Source: Oasisia sp. SBJ-2009 (lineage: Eukaryota; Annelida; Polychaeta; Sabellida; Siboglinidae). From it: 64,000 bases of DNA. Each line of letters begins with the position of its first letter. Position 1 is the stretch's first letter. This document shows positions 8,997 through 22,482 of this stretch, piece after piece. Made by a program: the position numbers and the translations under genes. The notes under the pieces are model-generated. The model worked only from the letters and a program-made list of their open reading frames with translations, had not been told where the DNA came from and searched no databases. The DNA lies in contig OZ024861.1 in NCBI GenBank assembly GCA_964017155.1, positions 14,520,412-14,584,411 of the forward strand, read 5' to 3'.

Positions 8997-11243
8997 TGTA
9001 TCTTCACCGGGCGCAGACACCTGAGAAAAAACAATAAACCAGCGTTACAATGTGCACGGTGTCTAACAAAATTGAAAACAGCAGGCTCAGTGCTTACATA
9101 TGCCCACATTCCTTCACCCCACTGGCGTCAAAGACGCAAATCCCACCGCGATGCGGTCGAGATTACACTAAAGAAACTGGCATCTGTCGCCAGCATTCGG
9201 CTGCGCGACACAGTAATGGCGGCAAACCGGAAGACGCGCCACAACAATACCGTGACGTCACGACGATACGGCAGACGCGCCATTTTCGTTCCCGGCGACG
9301 TCAAATTTCAAGATGGCGACGCCTTTGATCTAAGCATAATGGGGGGGGGGGAGGCGCTTTCTTCCACTTTTACTTCGTTCTTTCAATGTTTTACTTGCGC
9401 TAGCCTATTTCGCAATAAGGTACACACACATAGGACTACAGTTGTGTTATGGTACGACGGCCAGTGCGACATTCGGGTACTTTTTATGCACGATGCAAGT
9501 CAATGTGCGTGGGGTATAACACCGATTAGATTCAACAATGTCAGACTCTCTGCATTGAGTTTTAGACCAAATATATCAGGCCTGCTGCGTCCGCGCGTAT
9601 TAAAACCACTACACTACCCGACCCGCGCCTGTCGTAATGCAGTTTCAAACCTAGGAGCAATTGAGGTTGGCTTGCATTCTGCGCATGTGCCTAATTCTTG
9701 TCGGAAATGGAACAGAATATTCATATTCTTGTTCTCATTCACAGTACACTGTATATGGTGCATACCACTCTTCGATGAGTTGTCTCAAAGTCTCAAGCAG
9801 CTTTCCACCTATGCCTAGGCAAATAGACGTTTGGACAGTATCTAATTTAACATTCGTACTGCTGAGCTTCAAACTACTACACTCAACGACAGAAGTTCCC
9901 TTCATTGTGTTGGCAATCTACTCTCTGCGATCTGGAACTCTAAAACGTGTTAACGGAGACGCCACGAGGGCTGTATGCAGGCTGCGCAAAGATGTATCTG
10001 AAGCATTATATGCCATTCCATGCGATAAAAGACGTTCGTTCGCATACAGTCTAGATTTACTCTGTAGTGTAATACGCTTTGTAGGACGTACAATGTATGT
10101 AGCTAGCTCAACATCAATGATTATATGATGCGACCATTGCCTGTTAGCTGCTTCGTGGTTTCGTTTTCATATTGAACTTGCGACATGTCTGCTCTTTGGT
10201 TTCAGGTCTTGTTATTTGAGACCGACGTGTGAGCGACACAGACCCTCTGAGAATGCGACGCGCGAGTAGTGATGAACCCCACGCATGTCTAGTATATCAT
10301 TTCGTAGTTATCTGGGTAGTTTCGAACAATCTTTGTTTTCTCGTAAGGCTCTTCGCCATCGCTGTTATGTCTAGCCTTTGGCGTTACCTGTTTGTCGGCA
10401 TAGCGCTCATGACATGGCCAAAGAGCTGGCCTGTTGGCACTGATCACAGTAGCATATGATATTGTTTCCAAGGCAATGTATCAACATATGCATTCGAACT
10501 CCGTCACTACCTAGATACAAATCCGCGTGCCGAGATATGTGTGACTGCAATAAATATGGGTCTCAAAACATCGAATGATCTCTACACTTGTCTTTGAAGG
10601 AAGACATGTCAAATGCGAACCCTTGAGTTACACTATTGCAAAGAAAGAGGCACTTGTATAGGTTGCCTTTGCATGCTGATTCCTAAGTATGCTGTTTCCA
10701 GTCGAGATGAATGCGTTGTGCTTGCTGCCATGACGGTCAAAGAATCATCTACTCAACTGTATTGAGTGGGTGTATGTGTACATGCGATAATGTGCGTGGC
10801 ATTCGCCGCGCGAATGGTGCTTATGCATATCAGTGTTAAGATACTTTCCGCAGTGCGATCTCGACCTCTTACACAAGTCTCGTTTTATGTGCATTATTTG
10901 GCATCATATTTTGACATTGTGTATCTTGAAATACATCATATAGCGTGAAAAATAGCTCAATCAATCGTCTGAGTAAAACGTTTCGATTGTGAGAACTGCA
11001 ACATCAAAACTAATGTCCACTCGCACTACCTGTGATACATGTATCGATGTCATGCTATCATTGATTTGATTCTCCCAGTGATCGGCCTACATTATCATCT
11101 ACCTCAACAGGTTATATAAATAAAATAACTTCATAAAAACAACGCGTCACCCACTGTCGAATGACTGTTCCGCGTCGCCAATCTTCACATCATCGGGCCT
11201 GGTCGGTCAGTAATGCTGCCAGAAGTCGTCGGCCACGTGTCGC
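8997..11243 (+). repeat. Unit 5 (G11)
   Basis: 2,247 bp with 11 G. Substitutions at 9620, 9631, 10323, 10330 and 11132 are all shared with unit 15 only. The change at 11132 (G to C) lies just downstream of the TATA-like box. The poly-G length joins two frames that are separate in most units. Confidence 0.95.
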
Positions 11244-13491
11244 TGTATCTTCACCGGGCGCAGACACCTGAGAAAAAACAATAAACCAGCGTTACAATGT
11301 GCACGGTGTCAACAAAATTGAAAACAGCAGGCTCAGTGCTTACATATGCCCACATTCCTTCACCCCACTGGCGTCAAAGACGCAAATCCCACCGCGATGC
11401 GGTCGAGATTACACTAAAGAAACTGGCATCTGTCGCCAGCATTCGGCTGCGCGACACAGTAATGGCGGCAAACCGGAAGACGCGCCACAACAATACCGTG
11501 ACGTCACGACGATACGGCAGACGCGCCATTTTCGTTCCCGGCGACGTCAAATTTCAAGATGGCGACGCCTTTGATCTAAGCATAATGGGGGGGGGGGGGA
11601 GGCGCTTTCTTCCACTTTTACTTCGTTCTTTCAATGTTTTACTTGCGCTAGCCTATTTCGCAATAAGGTACACACACATAGGACTACAGTTGTGTTATGG
11701 TACGACGGCCAGTGCGACATTCGGGTACTTTTTATGCACGATGCAAGTCAATGTGCGTGGGGTATAACACCGATTAGATTCAACAATGTCAGACTCTCTG
11801 CATTGAGTTTTAGACCAAATATATCAGGCCTGCTGCGTCCGCGCGTATTAAAACCACTGCACTACCCTACCCGCGCCTCTTGTAATGAAGTTTCAAACCT
11901 AGGAGCAATTGAGGTTGGCTTGCATTCTGCGCAAGTGCCTAATTCTTGTCGGAAATGGAACAGAATATTCATATTCGTGTTCTCATTCACAGTACACTGT
12001 ATATGGTGCATACCACTCTTCGATGAGTTGTATCAAAGTATCAAGCAGCTTTCCACCTATGCCTAGGCAAATAGACGTTTGGACAGTATCTAATTTAACA
12101 TTCGTACTGCTGAGCTTCAAACTACTACACTCAACGACAGAAGTTCCCTTCATTGTGTTGGCAATCTACTCTCTGCGATCTGGAACTCTAAAACGTGTTA
12201 ACGGAGACGCCACGAGGGCTGTATGCAGGCTGCGCAAAGATGTATCTGAAGCATTATATGCCATTCCATGCGATAAAAGACGTTCGTTCGCATACAGTCT
12301 AGATTTACTCTGTAGTGTAATACGCTTTGTAGGACGTACAATGTATGTAGCTAGCTCAACATCAATGATTATATGATGCGACCATTGCCTGTTAGCTGCT
12401 TCGTGGTTTCGTTTTCATATTGAACTTGCGACATGTCTGCTCTTTGGTTTCAGGTCTTGTTATTTGAGACCGACGTGTGAGCGACACAGACCCTCTGAGA
12501 ATGCGACGCGCGAGTAGTGATGAACCCCACGCATGTCTAGTATATCATTTCGTAGTTATCTGGGTAGTTTGGAACAACCTTTGTTTTCTCGTAAGGCTCT
12601 TCGCCATCGCTGTTATGTCTAGCCTTTGGCGTTACCTGTTTGTCGGCATAGCGCTCATGACATGGCCAAAGAGCTGGCCTGTTGGCACTGATCACAGTAG
12701 CATATGATATTGTTTCCAAGGCAATGTATCAACATATGCATTCGAACTCCGTCACTACCTAGATACAAATCCGCGTGCCGAGATATGTGTGACTGCAATA
12801 AATATGGGTCTCAAAACATCGAATGATCTCTACACTTGTCTTTGAAGGAAGACATGTCAAATGCGAACCCTTGAGTTACACTATTGCAAAGAAAGAGGCA
12901 CTTGTATAGGTTGCCTTTGCATGCTGATTCCTAAGTATGCTGTTTCCAGTCGAGATGAATGCGTTGTGCTTGCTGCCATGACGGTCAAAGAATCATCTAC
13001 TCAACTGTATTGAGTGGGTGTATGTGTACATGCGATAATGTGCGTGGCATTCGCCGCGCGAATGGTGCTGATGCATATCAGTGTTAAGATACTTTCCGCA
13101 GTGCGATCTCGACCTCTTACACAAGTCTCGTTTTATGTGCATTATTTGGCATCATATTTTGACATTGTGTATCTTGAAATACATCATATAGCGTGAAAAA
13201 TAGCTCAATCAATCGTCTGAGTAAAACGTTTCGATTGTGAGAACTGCAACATCAAAACTAATGTCCACTCGCACTACCTGTGATACATGTATCGATGTCA
13301 TGCTATCATTGATTTGATTCTCCCAGTGATCGGCCTACATTATCATCTACCTCAACAGGTTATATAAATAAAATAACTTGATAAAAACAACGCGTCACCC
13401 ACTGTCGAATGACTGTTCCGCGTCGCCAATCTTCACATCATCGGGCCTGGTCGGTCAGTAATGCTGCCAGAAGTCGTCGGCCACGTGTCGC
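11244..13491 (+). repeat. Unit 6 (six-SNP tract type, 1-bp deletion, G13)
   Basis: 2,248 bp with 13 G and a 1-bp deletion near 11310 (GTGTCAAC for GTGTCTAAC). It has the tract 11859-12040, a private A at 12032 and G at 13070. The deletion and the G are shared only with unit 16. Confidence 0.95.
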
Positions 13492-15740
13492 TGTATCTTC
13501 ACCGGGCGCAGACACCTGAGAAAAAACAATAAACCAGCGTTACAATGTGCACGGTGTCTAACAAAATTGAAAACAGCAGGCTCAGTGCTTACATATGCCC
13601 ACATTCCTTCACCCCACTGGCGTCAAAGACGCAAATCCCACCGCGATGCGGTCGAGATTACACTAAAGAAACTGGCATCTGTCGCCAGCATTCGGCTGCG
13701 CGACACAGTAATGGCGGCAAACCGGAAGACGCGCCACAACAATACCGTGACGTCACGACGATACGGCAGACGCGCCATTTTCGTTCCCGGCGACGTCAAA
13801 TTTCAAGATGGCGACGCCTTTGATCTAAGCATAATGGGGGGGGGGGGGAGGCGCTTTCTTCCACTTTTACTTCGTTCTTTCAATGTTTTACTTGCGCTAG
13901 CCTATTTCGCAATAAGGTACACACACATAGGACTACAGTTGTGTTATGGTACGACGGCCAGTGCGACATTCGGGTACTTTTTATGCACGATGCAAGTCAA
14001 TGTGCGTGGGGTATAACACCGATTAGATTCAACAATGTCAGACTCTCTGCATTGAGTTTTAGACCAAATATATCAGGCCTGCTGCGTCCGCGCGTATTAA
14101 AACCACTACACTACCCTACCCGCGCCTCTCGTAATGCAGTTTCAAACCTAGGAGCAATTGAGGTTGGCTTGCATTCTGCGCATGTGCCTAATTCTTGTCG
14201 GAAATGGAACAGAATATTCATATTCTTGTTCTCATTCACAGTACACTGTATATGGTGCATACCACTCTTCGATGAGTTGTCTCAAAGTCTCAAGCAGCTT
14301 TCCACCTATGCCTAGGCAAATAGACGTTTGGACAGTATCTAATTTAACATTCGTACTGCTGAGCTTCAAACTACTACACTCAACGACAGAAGTTCCCTTC
14401 ATTGTGTTGGCAATCTACTCTCTGCGATCTGGAACTCTAAAACGTGTTAACGGAGACGCCACGAGGGCTGTATGCAGGCTGCGCAAAGATGTATCTGAAG
14501 CATTATATGCCATTCCATGCGATAAAAGACGTTCGTTCGCATACAGTCTAGATTTACTCTGTAGTGTAATACGCTTTGTAGGACGTACAATGTATGTAGC
14601 TAGCTCAACATCAATGATTATATGATGCGACCATTGCCTGTTAGCTGCTTCGTGGTTTCGTTTTCATATTGAACTTGCGACATGTCTGCTCTTTGGTTTC
14701 AGGTCTTGTTATTTGAGACCGACGTGTGAGCGACACAGACCCTCTGAGAATGCGACGCGCGAGTAGTGATGAACCCCACGCATGTCTAGTATATCATTTC
14801 GTAGTTATCTGGGTAGTTTGGAACAACCTTTGTTTTCTCGTAAGGCTCTTCGCCATCGCTGTTATGTCTAGCCTTTGGCGTTACCTGTTTGTCGGCATAG
14901 CGCTCATGACATGGCCAAAGAGCTGGCCTGTTGGCACTGATCACTGTAGCATATGATATTGTTTCCAAGGCAATGTATCAACATATGCATTCGAACTCCG
15001 TCACTACCTAGATACAAATCCGCGTGCCGAGATATGTGTGACTGCAATAAATATGGGTCTCAAAACATCGAATGATCTCTACACTTGTCTTTGAAGGAAG
15101 ACATGTCAAATGCGAACCCTTGAGTTACACTATTGCAAAGAAAGAGGCACTTGTATAGGTTGCCTTTGCATGCTGATTCCTAAGTATGCTGTTTCCAGTC
15201 GAGATGAATGCGTTGTGCTTGCTGCCATGACGGTCAAAGAATCATCTACTCAACTGTATTGAGTGGGTGTATGTGTACATGCGATAATGTGCGTGGCATT
15301 CGCCGCGCGAATGGTGCTTATGCATATCAGTGTTAAGATACTTTCCGCAGTGCGATCTCGACCTCTTACACAAGTCTCGTTTTATGTGCATTATTTGGCA
15401 TCATATTTTGACATTGTGTATCTTGAAATACATCATATAGCGTGAAAAATAGCTCAATCAATCGTCTGAGTAAAACGTTTCGATTGTGAGAACTGCAACA
15501 TCAAAACTAATGTCCACTCGCACTACCTGTGATACATGTATCGATGTCATGCTATCATTGATTTGATTCTCCCAGTGATCGGCCTACATTATCATCTACC
15601 TCAACAGGTTATATAAATAAAATAACTTGATAAAAACAACGCGTCACCCACTGTCGAATGACTGTTCCGCGTCGCCAATCTTCACATCATCGGGCCTGGT
15701 CGGTCAGTAATGCTGCCAGAAGTCGTCGGCCACGTGTCGC
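13492..15740 (+). repeat. Unit 7 (G13)
   Basis: 2,249 bp with 13 G and diagnostic states G/T. It best pairs with unit 17, which has the same states and the same G count. No private change was noticed. Confidence 0.95.
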
Positions 15741-17986
15741 TGTATCTTCACCGGGCGCAGACACCTGAGAAAAAACAATAAACCAGCGTTACAATGTGCA
15801 CGGTGTCTAACAAAATTGAAAACAGCAGGCTCAGTGCTTACATATGCCCACATTCCTTCACCCCACTGGCGTCAAAGACGCAAATCCCACCGCGATGCGG
15901 TCGAGATTACACTAAAGAAACTGGCATCTGTCGCCAGCATTCGGCTGCGCGACACAGTAATGGCGGCAAACCGGAAGACGCGCCACAACAATACCGTGAC
16001 GTCACGACGATACGGCAGACGCGCCATTTTCGTTCCCGGCGACGTCAAATTTCAAGATGGCGACGCCTTTGATCTAAGCATAATGGGGGGGGGGAGGCGC
16101 TTTCTTCCACTTTTACTTCGTTCTTTCAATGTTTTACTTGCGCTAGCCTATTTCGCAATAAGGTACACACACATAGGACTACAGTTGTGTTATGGTACGA
16201 CGGCCAGTGCGACATTCGGGTACTTTTTATGCACGATGCAAGTCAATGTGCGTGGGGTATAACACCGATTAGATTCAACAATGTCAGACTCTCTGCATTG
16301 AGTTTTAGACCAAATATATCAGGCCTGCTGCGTCCGCGCGTATTAAAACCACTACACTACCCTACCCGCGCCTCTCGTAATGCAGTTTCAAACCTAGGAG
16401 CAATTGAGGTTGGCTTGCATTCTGCGCATGTGCCTAATTCTTGTCGGAAATGGAACAGAATATTCATATTCTTGTTCTCATTCACAGTACACTGTATATG
16501 GTGCATACCACTCTTCGATGAGTTGTCTCAAAGTCTCAAGCAGCTTTCCACCTATGCCTAGGCAAATAGACGTTTGGACAGTATCTAATTTAACATTCGT
16601 ACTGCTGAGCTTCAAACTACTACACTCAACGACAGAAGTTCCCTTCATTGTGTTGGCAATCTACTCTCTGCGATCTGGAACTCTAAAACGTGTTAACGGA
16701 GACGCCACGAGGGCTGTATGCAGGCTGCGCAAAGATGTATCTGAAGCATTATATGCCATTCCATGCGATAAAAGACGTTCGTTCGCATACAGTCTAGATT
16801 TACTCTGTAGTGTAATACGCTTTGTAGGACGTACAATGTATGTAGCTAGCTCAACATCAATGATTATATGATGCGACCATTGCCTGTTAGCTGCTTCGTG
16901 GTTTCGTTTTCATATTGAACTTGCGACATGTCTGCTCTTTGGTTTCAGGTCTTGTTATTTGAGACCGACGTGTGAGCGACACAGACCCTCTGAGAATGCG
17001 ACGCGCGAGTAGTGATGAACCCCACGCATGTCTAGTATATCATTTCGTAGTTATCTGGGTAGTTTGGAACAACCTTTGTTTTCTCGTAAGGCTCTTCGCC
17101 ATCGCTGTTATGTCTAGCCTTTGGCGTTACCTGTTTGTCGGCATAGCGCTCATGACATGGCCAAAGAGCTGGCCTGTTGGCACTGATCACTGTAGCATAT
17201 GATATTGTTTCCAAGGCAATGTATCAACATATGCATTCGAACTCCGTCACTACCTAGATACAAATCCGCGTGCCGAGATATGTGTGACTGCAATAAATAT
17301 GGGTCTCAAAACATCGAATGATCTCTACACTTGTCTTTGAAGGAAGACATGTCAAATGCGAACCCTTGAGTTACACTATTGCAAAGAAAGAGGCACTTGT
17401 ATAGGTTGCCTTTGCATGCTGATTCCTAAGTATGCTGTTTCCAGTCGAGATGAATGCGTTGTGCTTGCTGCCATGACGGTCAAAGAATCATCTACTCAAC
17501 TGTATTGAGTGGGTGTATGTGTACATGCGATAATGTGCGTGGCATTCGCCGCGCGAATGGTGCTTATGCATATCAGTGTTAAGATACTTTCCGCAGTGCG
17601 ATCTCGACCTCTTACACAAGTCTCGTTTTATGTGCATTATTTGGCATCATATTTTGACATTGTGTATCTTGAAATACATCATATAGCGTGAAAAATAGCT
17701 CAATCAATCGTCTGAGTAAAACGTTTCGATTGTGAGAACTGCAACATCAAAACTAATGTCCACTCGCACTACCTGTGATACATGTATCGATGTCATGCTA
17801 TCATTGATTTGATTCTCCCAGTGATCGGCCTACATTATCATCTACCTCAACAGGTTATATAAATAAAATAACTTGATAAAAACAACGCGTCACCCACTGT
17901 CGAATGACTGTTCCGCGTCGCCAATCTTCACATCATCGGGCCTGGTCGGTCAGTAATGCTGCCAGAAGTCGTCGGCCACGTGTCGC
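15741..17986 (+). repeat. Unit 8 (G10)
   Basis: 2,246 bp with 10 G and diagnostic states G/T. It has no obvious counterpart in units 14-22, although it cannot be separated from unit 7 except by G count. Confidence 0.95.
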
Positions 17987-20236
17987 TGTATCTTCACCGG
18001 GCGCAGACACCTGAGAAAAAACAATAAACCAGCGTTACAATGTGCACGGTGTCTAACAAAATTGAAAACAGCAGGCTCAGTGCTTACATATGCCCACATT
18101 CCTTCACCCCACTGGCGTCAAAGACGCAAATCCCACCGCGATGCGGTCGAGATTACACTAAAGAAACTGGCATCTGTCGCCAGCATTCGGCTGCGCGACA
18201 CAGTAATGGCGGCAAACCGGAAGACGCGCCACAACAATACCGTGACGTCACGACGATACGGCAGACGCGCCATTTTCGTTCCCGGCGACGTCAAATTTCA
18301 AGATGGCGACGCCTTTGATCTAAGCATAATGGGGGGGGGGGGGGAGGCGCTTTCTTCCACTTTTACTTCGTTCTTTCAATGTTTTACTTGCGCTAGCCTA
18401 TTTCGCAATAAGGTACACACACATAGGACTACAGTTGTGTTATGGTACGACGGCCAGTGCGACATTCGGGTACTTTTTATGCACGATGCAAGTCAATGTG
18501 CGTGGGGTATAACACCGATTAGATTCAACAATGTCAGACTCTCTGCATTGAGTTTTAGACCAAATATATCAGGCCTGCTGCGTCCGCGCGTATTAAAACC
18601 ACCACACTACCCTACCCGCGCCTCTCGTAATGCAGTTTCAAACCTAGGAGCAATTGAGGTTGGCTTGCATTCTGCGCATGTGCCTAATTCTTGTCGGAAA
18701 TGGAACAGAATATTCATATTCTTGTTCTCATTCACAGTACACTGTATATGGTGCATACCACTCTTCGATGAGTTGTCTCAAAGTCTCAAGCAGCTTTCCA
18801 CCTATGCCTAGGCAAATAGACGTTTGGACAGTATCTAATTTAACATTCGTACTGCTGAGCTTCAAACTACTACACTCAACGACAGAAGTTCCCTTCATTG
18901 TGTTGGCAATCTACTCTCTGCGATCTGGAACTCTAAAACGTGTTAACGGAGACGCCACGAGGGCTGTATGCAGGCTGCGCAAAGATATATCTGAAGCATT
19001 ATATGCCATTCCATGCGATAAAAGACGTTCGTTCGCATACAGTCTAGATTTACTCTGTAGTGTAATACGCTTTGTAGGACGTACAATGTATGTAGCTAGC
19101 TCAACATCAATGATTATATGATGCGACCATTGCCTGTTAGCTGCTTCGTGGTTTCGTTTTCATATTGAACTTGCGACATGTCTGCTCTTTGGTTTCAGGT
19201 CTTGTTATTTGAGACCGACGTGTGAGCGACACAGACCCTCTGAGAATGCGACGCGCGAGTAGTGATGAACCCCACGCATGTCTAGTATATCATTTCGTAG
19301 TTATCTGGGTAGTTTGGAACAACCTTTGTTTTCTCGTAAGGCTCTTCGCCATCGCTGTTATGTCTAGCCTTTGGCGTTACCTGTTTGTCGGCATAGCGCT
19401 CATGACATGGCCAAAGAGCTGGCCTGTTGGCACTGATCACTGTAGCATATGATATTGTTTCCAAGGCAATGTATCAACATATGCATTCGAACTCCGTCAC
19501 TACCTAGATACAAATCCGCGTGCCGAGATATGTGTGACTGCAATAAATATGGGTCTCAAAACATCGAATGATCTCTACACTTGTCTTTGAAGGAAGACAT
19601 GTCAAATGCGAACCCTTGAGTTACACTATTGCAAAGAAAGAGGCACTTGTATAGGTTGCCTTTGCATGCTGATTCCTAAGTATGCTGTTTCCAGTCGAGA
19701 TGAATGCGTTGTGCTTGCTGCCATGACGGTCAAAGAATCATCTACTCAACTGTATTGAGTGGGTGTATGTGTACATGCGATAATGTGCGTGGCATTCGCC
19801 GCGCGAATGGTGCTTATGCATATCAGTGTTAAGATACTTTCCGCAGTGCGATCTCGACCTCTTACACAAGTCTCGTTTTATGTGCATTATTTGGCATCAT
19901 ATTTTGACATTGTGTATCTTGAAATACATCATATAGCGTGAAAAATAGCTCAATCAATCGTCTGAGTAAAACGTTTCGATTGTGAGAACTGCAACATCAA
20001 AACTAATGTCCACTCGCACTACCTGTGATACATGTATCGATGTCATGCTATCATTGATTTGATTCTCCCAGTGATCGGCCTACATTATCATCTACCTCAA
20101 CAGGTTATATAAATAAAATAACTTGATAAAAACAACGCGTCACCCACTGTCGAATGACTGTTCCGCGTCGCCAATCTTCACATCATCGGGCCTGGTCGGT
20201 CAGTAATGCTGCCAGAAGTCGTCGGCCACGTGTCGC
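17987..20236 (+). repeat. Unit 9 (G14)
   Basis: 2,250 bp with 14 G. States are A/T. C at 18603 is shared only with unit 18, yet the G count there is 9, a 5-base difference between paired copies. Confidence 0.95.
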
Positions 20237-22482
20237 TGTATCTTCACCGGGCGCAGACACCTGAGAAAAAACAATAAACCAGCGTTACAATGTGCACGGT
20301 GTCTAACAAAATTGAAAACAGCAGGCTCAGTGCTTACATATGCCCACATTCCTTCACCCCACTGGCGTCAAAGACGCAAATCCCACCGCGATGCGGTCGA
20401 GATTACACTAAAGAAACTGGCATCTGTCGCCAGCATTCGGCTGCGCGACACAGTAATGGCGGCAAACCGGAAGACGCGCCACAACAATACCGTGACGTCA
20501 CGACGATACGGCAGACGCGCCATTTTCGTTCCCGGCGACGTCAAATTTCAAGATGGCGACGCCTTTGATCTAAGCATAATGGGGGGGGGGAGGCGCTTTC
20601 TTCCACTTTTACTTCGTTCTTTCAATGTTTTACTTGCGCTAGCCTATTTCGCAATAAGGTACACACACATAGGACTACAGTTGTGTTATGGTACGACGGC
20701 CAGTGCGACATTCGGGTACTTTTTATGCACGATGCAAGTCAATGTGCGTGGGGTATAACACCGATTAGATTCAACAATGTCAGACTCTCTGCATTGAGTT
20801 TTAGACCAAATATATCAGGCCTGCTGCGTCCGCGCGTATTAAAACCACTACACTACCCTACCCGCGCCTCTCGTAATGCAGTTTCAAACCTAGGAGCAAT
20901 TGAGGTTGGCTTGCATTCTGCGCATGTGCCTAATTCTTGTCGGAAATGGAACAGAATATTCATATTCTTGTTCTCATTCACAGTACACTGTATATGGTGC
21001 ATACCACTCTTCGATGAGTTGTCTCAAAGTCTCAAGCAGCTTTCCACCTATGCCTAGGCAAATAGACGTTTGGACAGTATCTAATTTAACATTCGTACTG
21101 CTGAGCTTCAAACTACTACACTCAACGACAGAAGTTCCCTTCATTGTGTTGGCAATCTACTCTCTGCGATCTGGAACTCTAAAACGTGTTAACGGAGACG
21201 CCACGAGGGCTGTATGCAGGCTGCGCAAAGATGTATCTGAAGCATTATATGCCATTCCATGCGATAAAAGACGTTCGTTCGCATACAGTCTAGATTTACT
21301 CTGTAGTGTAATACGCTTTGTAGGACGTACAATGTATGTAGCTAGCTCAACATCAATGATTATATGATGCGACCATTGCCTGTTAGCTGCTTCGTGGTTT
21401 CGTTTTCATATTGAACTTGCGACATGTCTGCTCTTTGGTTTCAGGTCTTGTTATTTGAGACCGACGTGTGAGCGACACAGACCCTCTGAGAATGCGACGC
21501 GCGAGTAGTGATGAACCCCACGCATGTCTAGTATATCATTTCGTAGTTATCTGGGTAGTTTGGAACAACCTTTGTTTTCTCGTAAGGCTCTTCGCCATCG
21601 CTGTTATGTCTAGCCTTTGGCGTTACCTGTTTGTCGGCATAGCGCTCATGACATGGCCAAAGAGCTGGCCTGTTGGCACTGATCACTGTAGCATATGATA
21701 TTGTTTCCAAGGCAATGTATCAACATATGCATTCGAACTCCGTCACTACCTAGATACAAATCCGCGTGCCGAGATATGTGTGACTGCAATAAATATGGGT
21801 CTCAAAACATCGAATGATCTCTACACTTGTCTTTGAAGGAAGACATGTCAAATGCGAACCCTTGAGTTACACTATTGCAAAGAAAGAGGCACTTGTATAG
21901 GTTGCCTTTGCATGCTGATTCCTAAGTATGCTGTTTCCAGTCGAGATGAATGCGTTGTGCTTGCTGCCATGACGGTCAAAGAATCATCTACTCAACTGTA
22001 TTGAGTGGGTGTATGTGTACATGCGATAATGTGCGTGGCATTCGCCGCGCGAATGGTGCTTATGCATATCAGTGTTAAGATACTTTCCGCAGTGCGATCT
22101 CGACCTCTTACACAAGTCTCGTTTTATGTGCATTATTTGGCATCATATTTTGACATTGTGTATCTTGAAATACATCATATAGCGTGAAAAATAGCTCAAT
22201 CAATCGTCTGAGTAAAACGTTTCGATTGTGAGAACTGCAACATCAAAACTAATGTCCACTCGCACTACCTGTGATACATGTATCGATGTCATGCTATCAT
22301 TGATTTGATTCTCCCAGTGATCGGCCTACATTATCATCTACCTCAACAGGTTATATAAATAAAATAACTTGATAAAAACAACGCGTCACCCACTGTCGAA
22401 TGACTGTTCCGCGTCGCCAATCTTCACATCATCGGGCCTGGTCGGTCAGTAATGCTGCCAGAAGTCGTCGGCCACGTGTCGC
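20237..22482 (+). repeat. Unit 10 (G10)
   Basis: 2,246 bp with 10 G and states G/T. Its position pairs it with unit 19 (11 G), which also has a private C-to-G change. Confidence 0.95.

Larger units (their letters stand above)
6748..13491 (+). repeat. Higher-order trimer copy 2 (units 4-6)
   Basis: This block shows the same ordered marker states as units 1-3. Unit 4 matches unit 1 at every variable site I surveyed and has the same poly-G length. Unit 5 adds private changes at 9620, 9631, 10323, 10330 and 11132. Unit 6 adds a 1-bp deletion near 11310 and a G at 13070. Those private changes recur only in units 15 and 16, which orders the events: trimer duplication first, larger duplication later. 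Confidence 0.65.

Noticed and set aside
9072..9818. 248-codon frame, also seen in units 9, 11 and 19, as the intact version of a broken gene
   Set aside because: It exists only because 11 or 14 G join two unrelated frames, starts at TTG, and occurs in scattered units. Nothing suggests it is ancestral.
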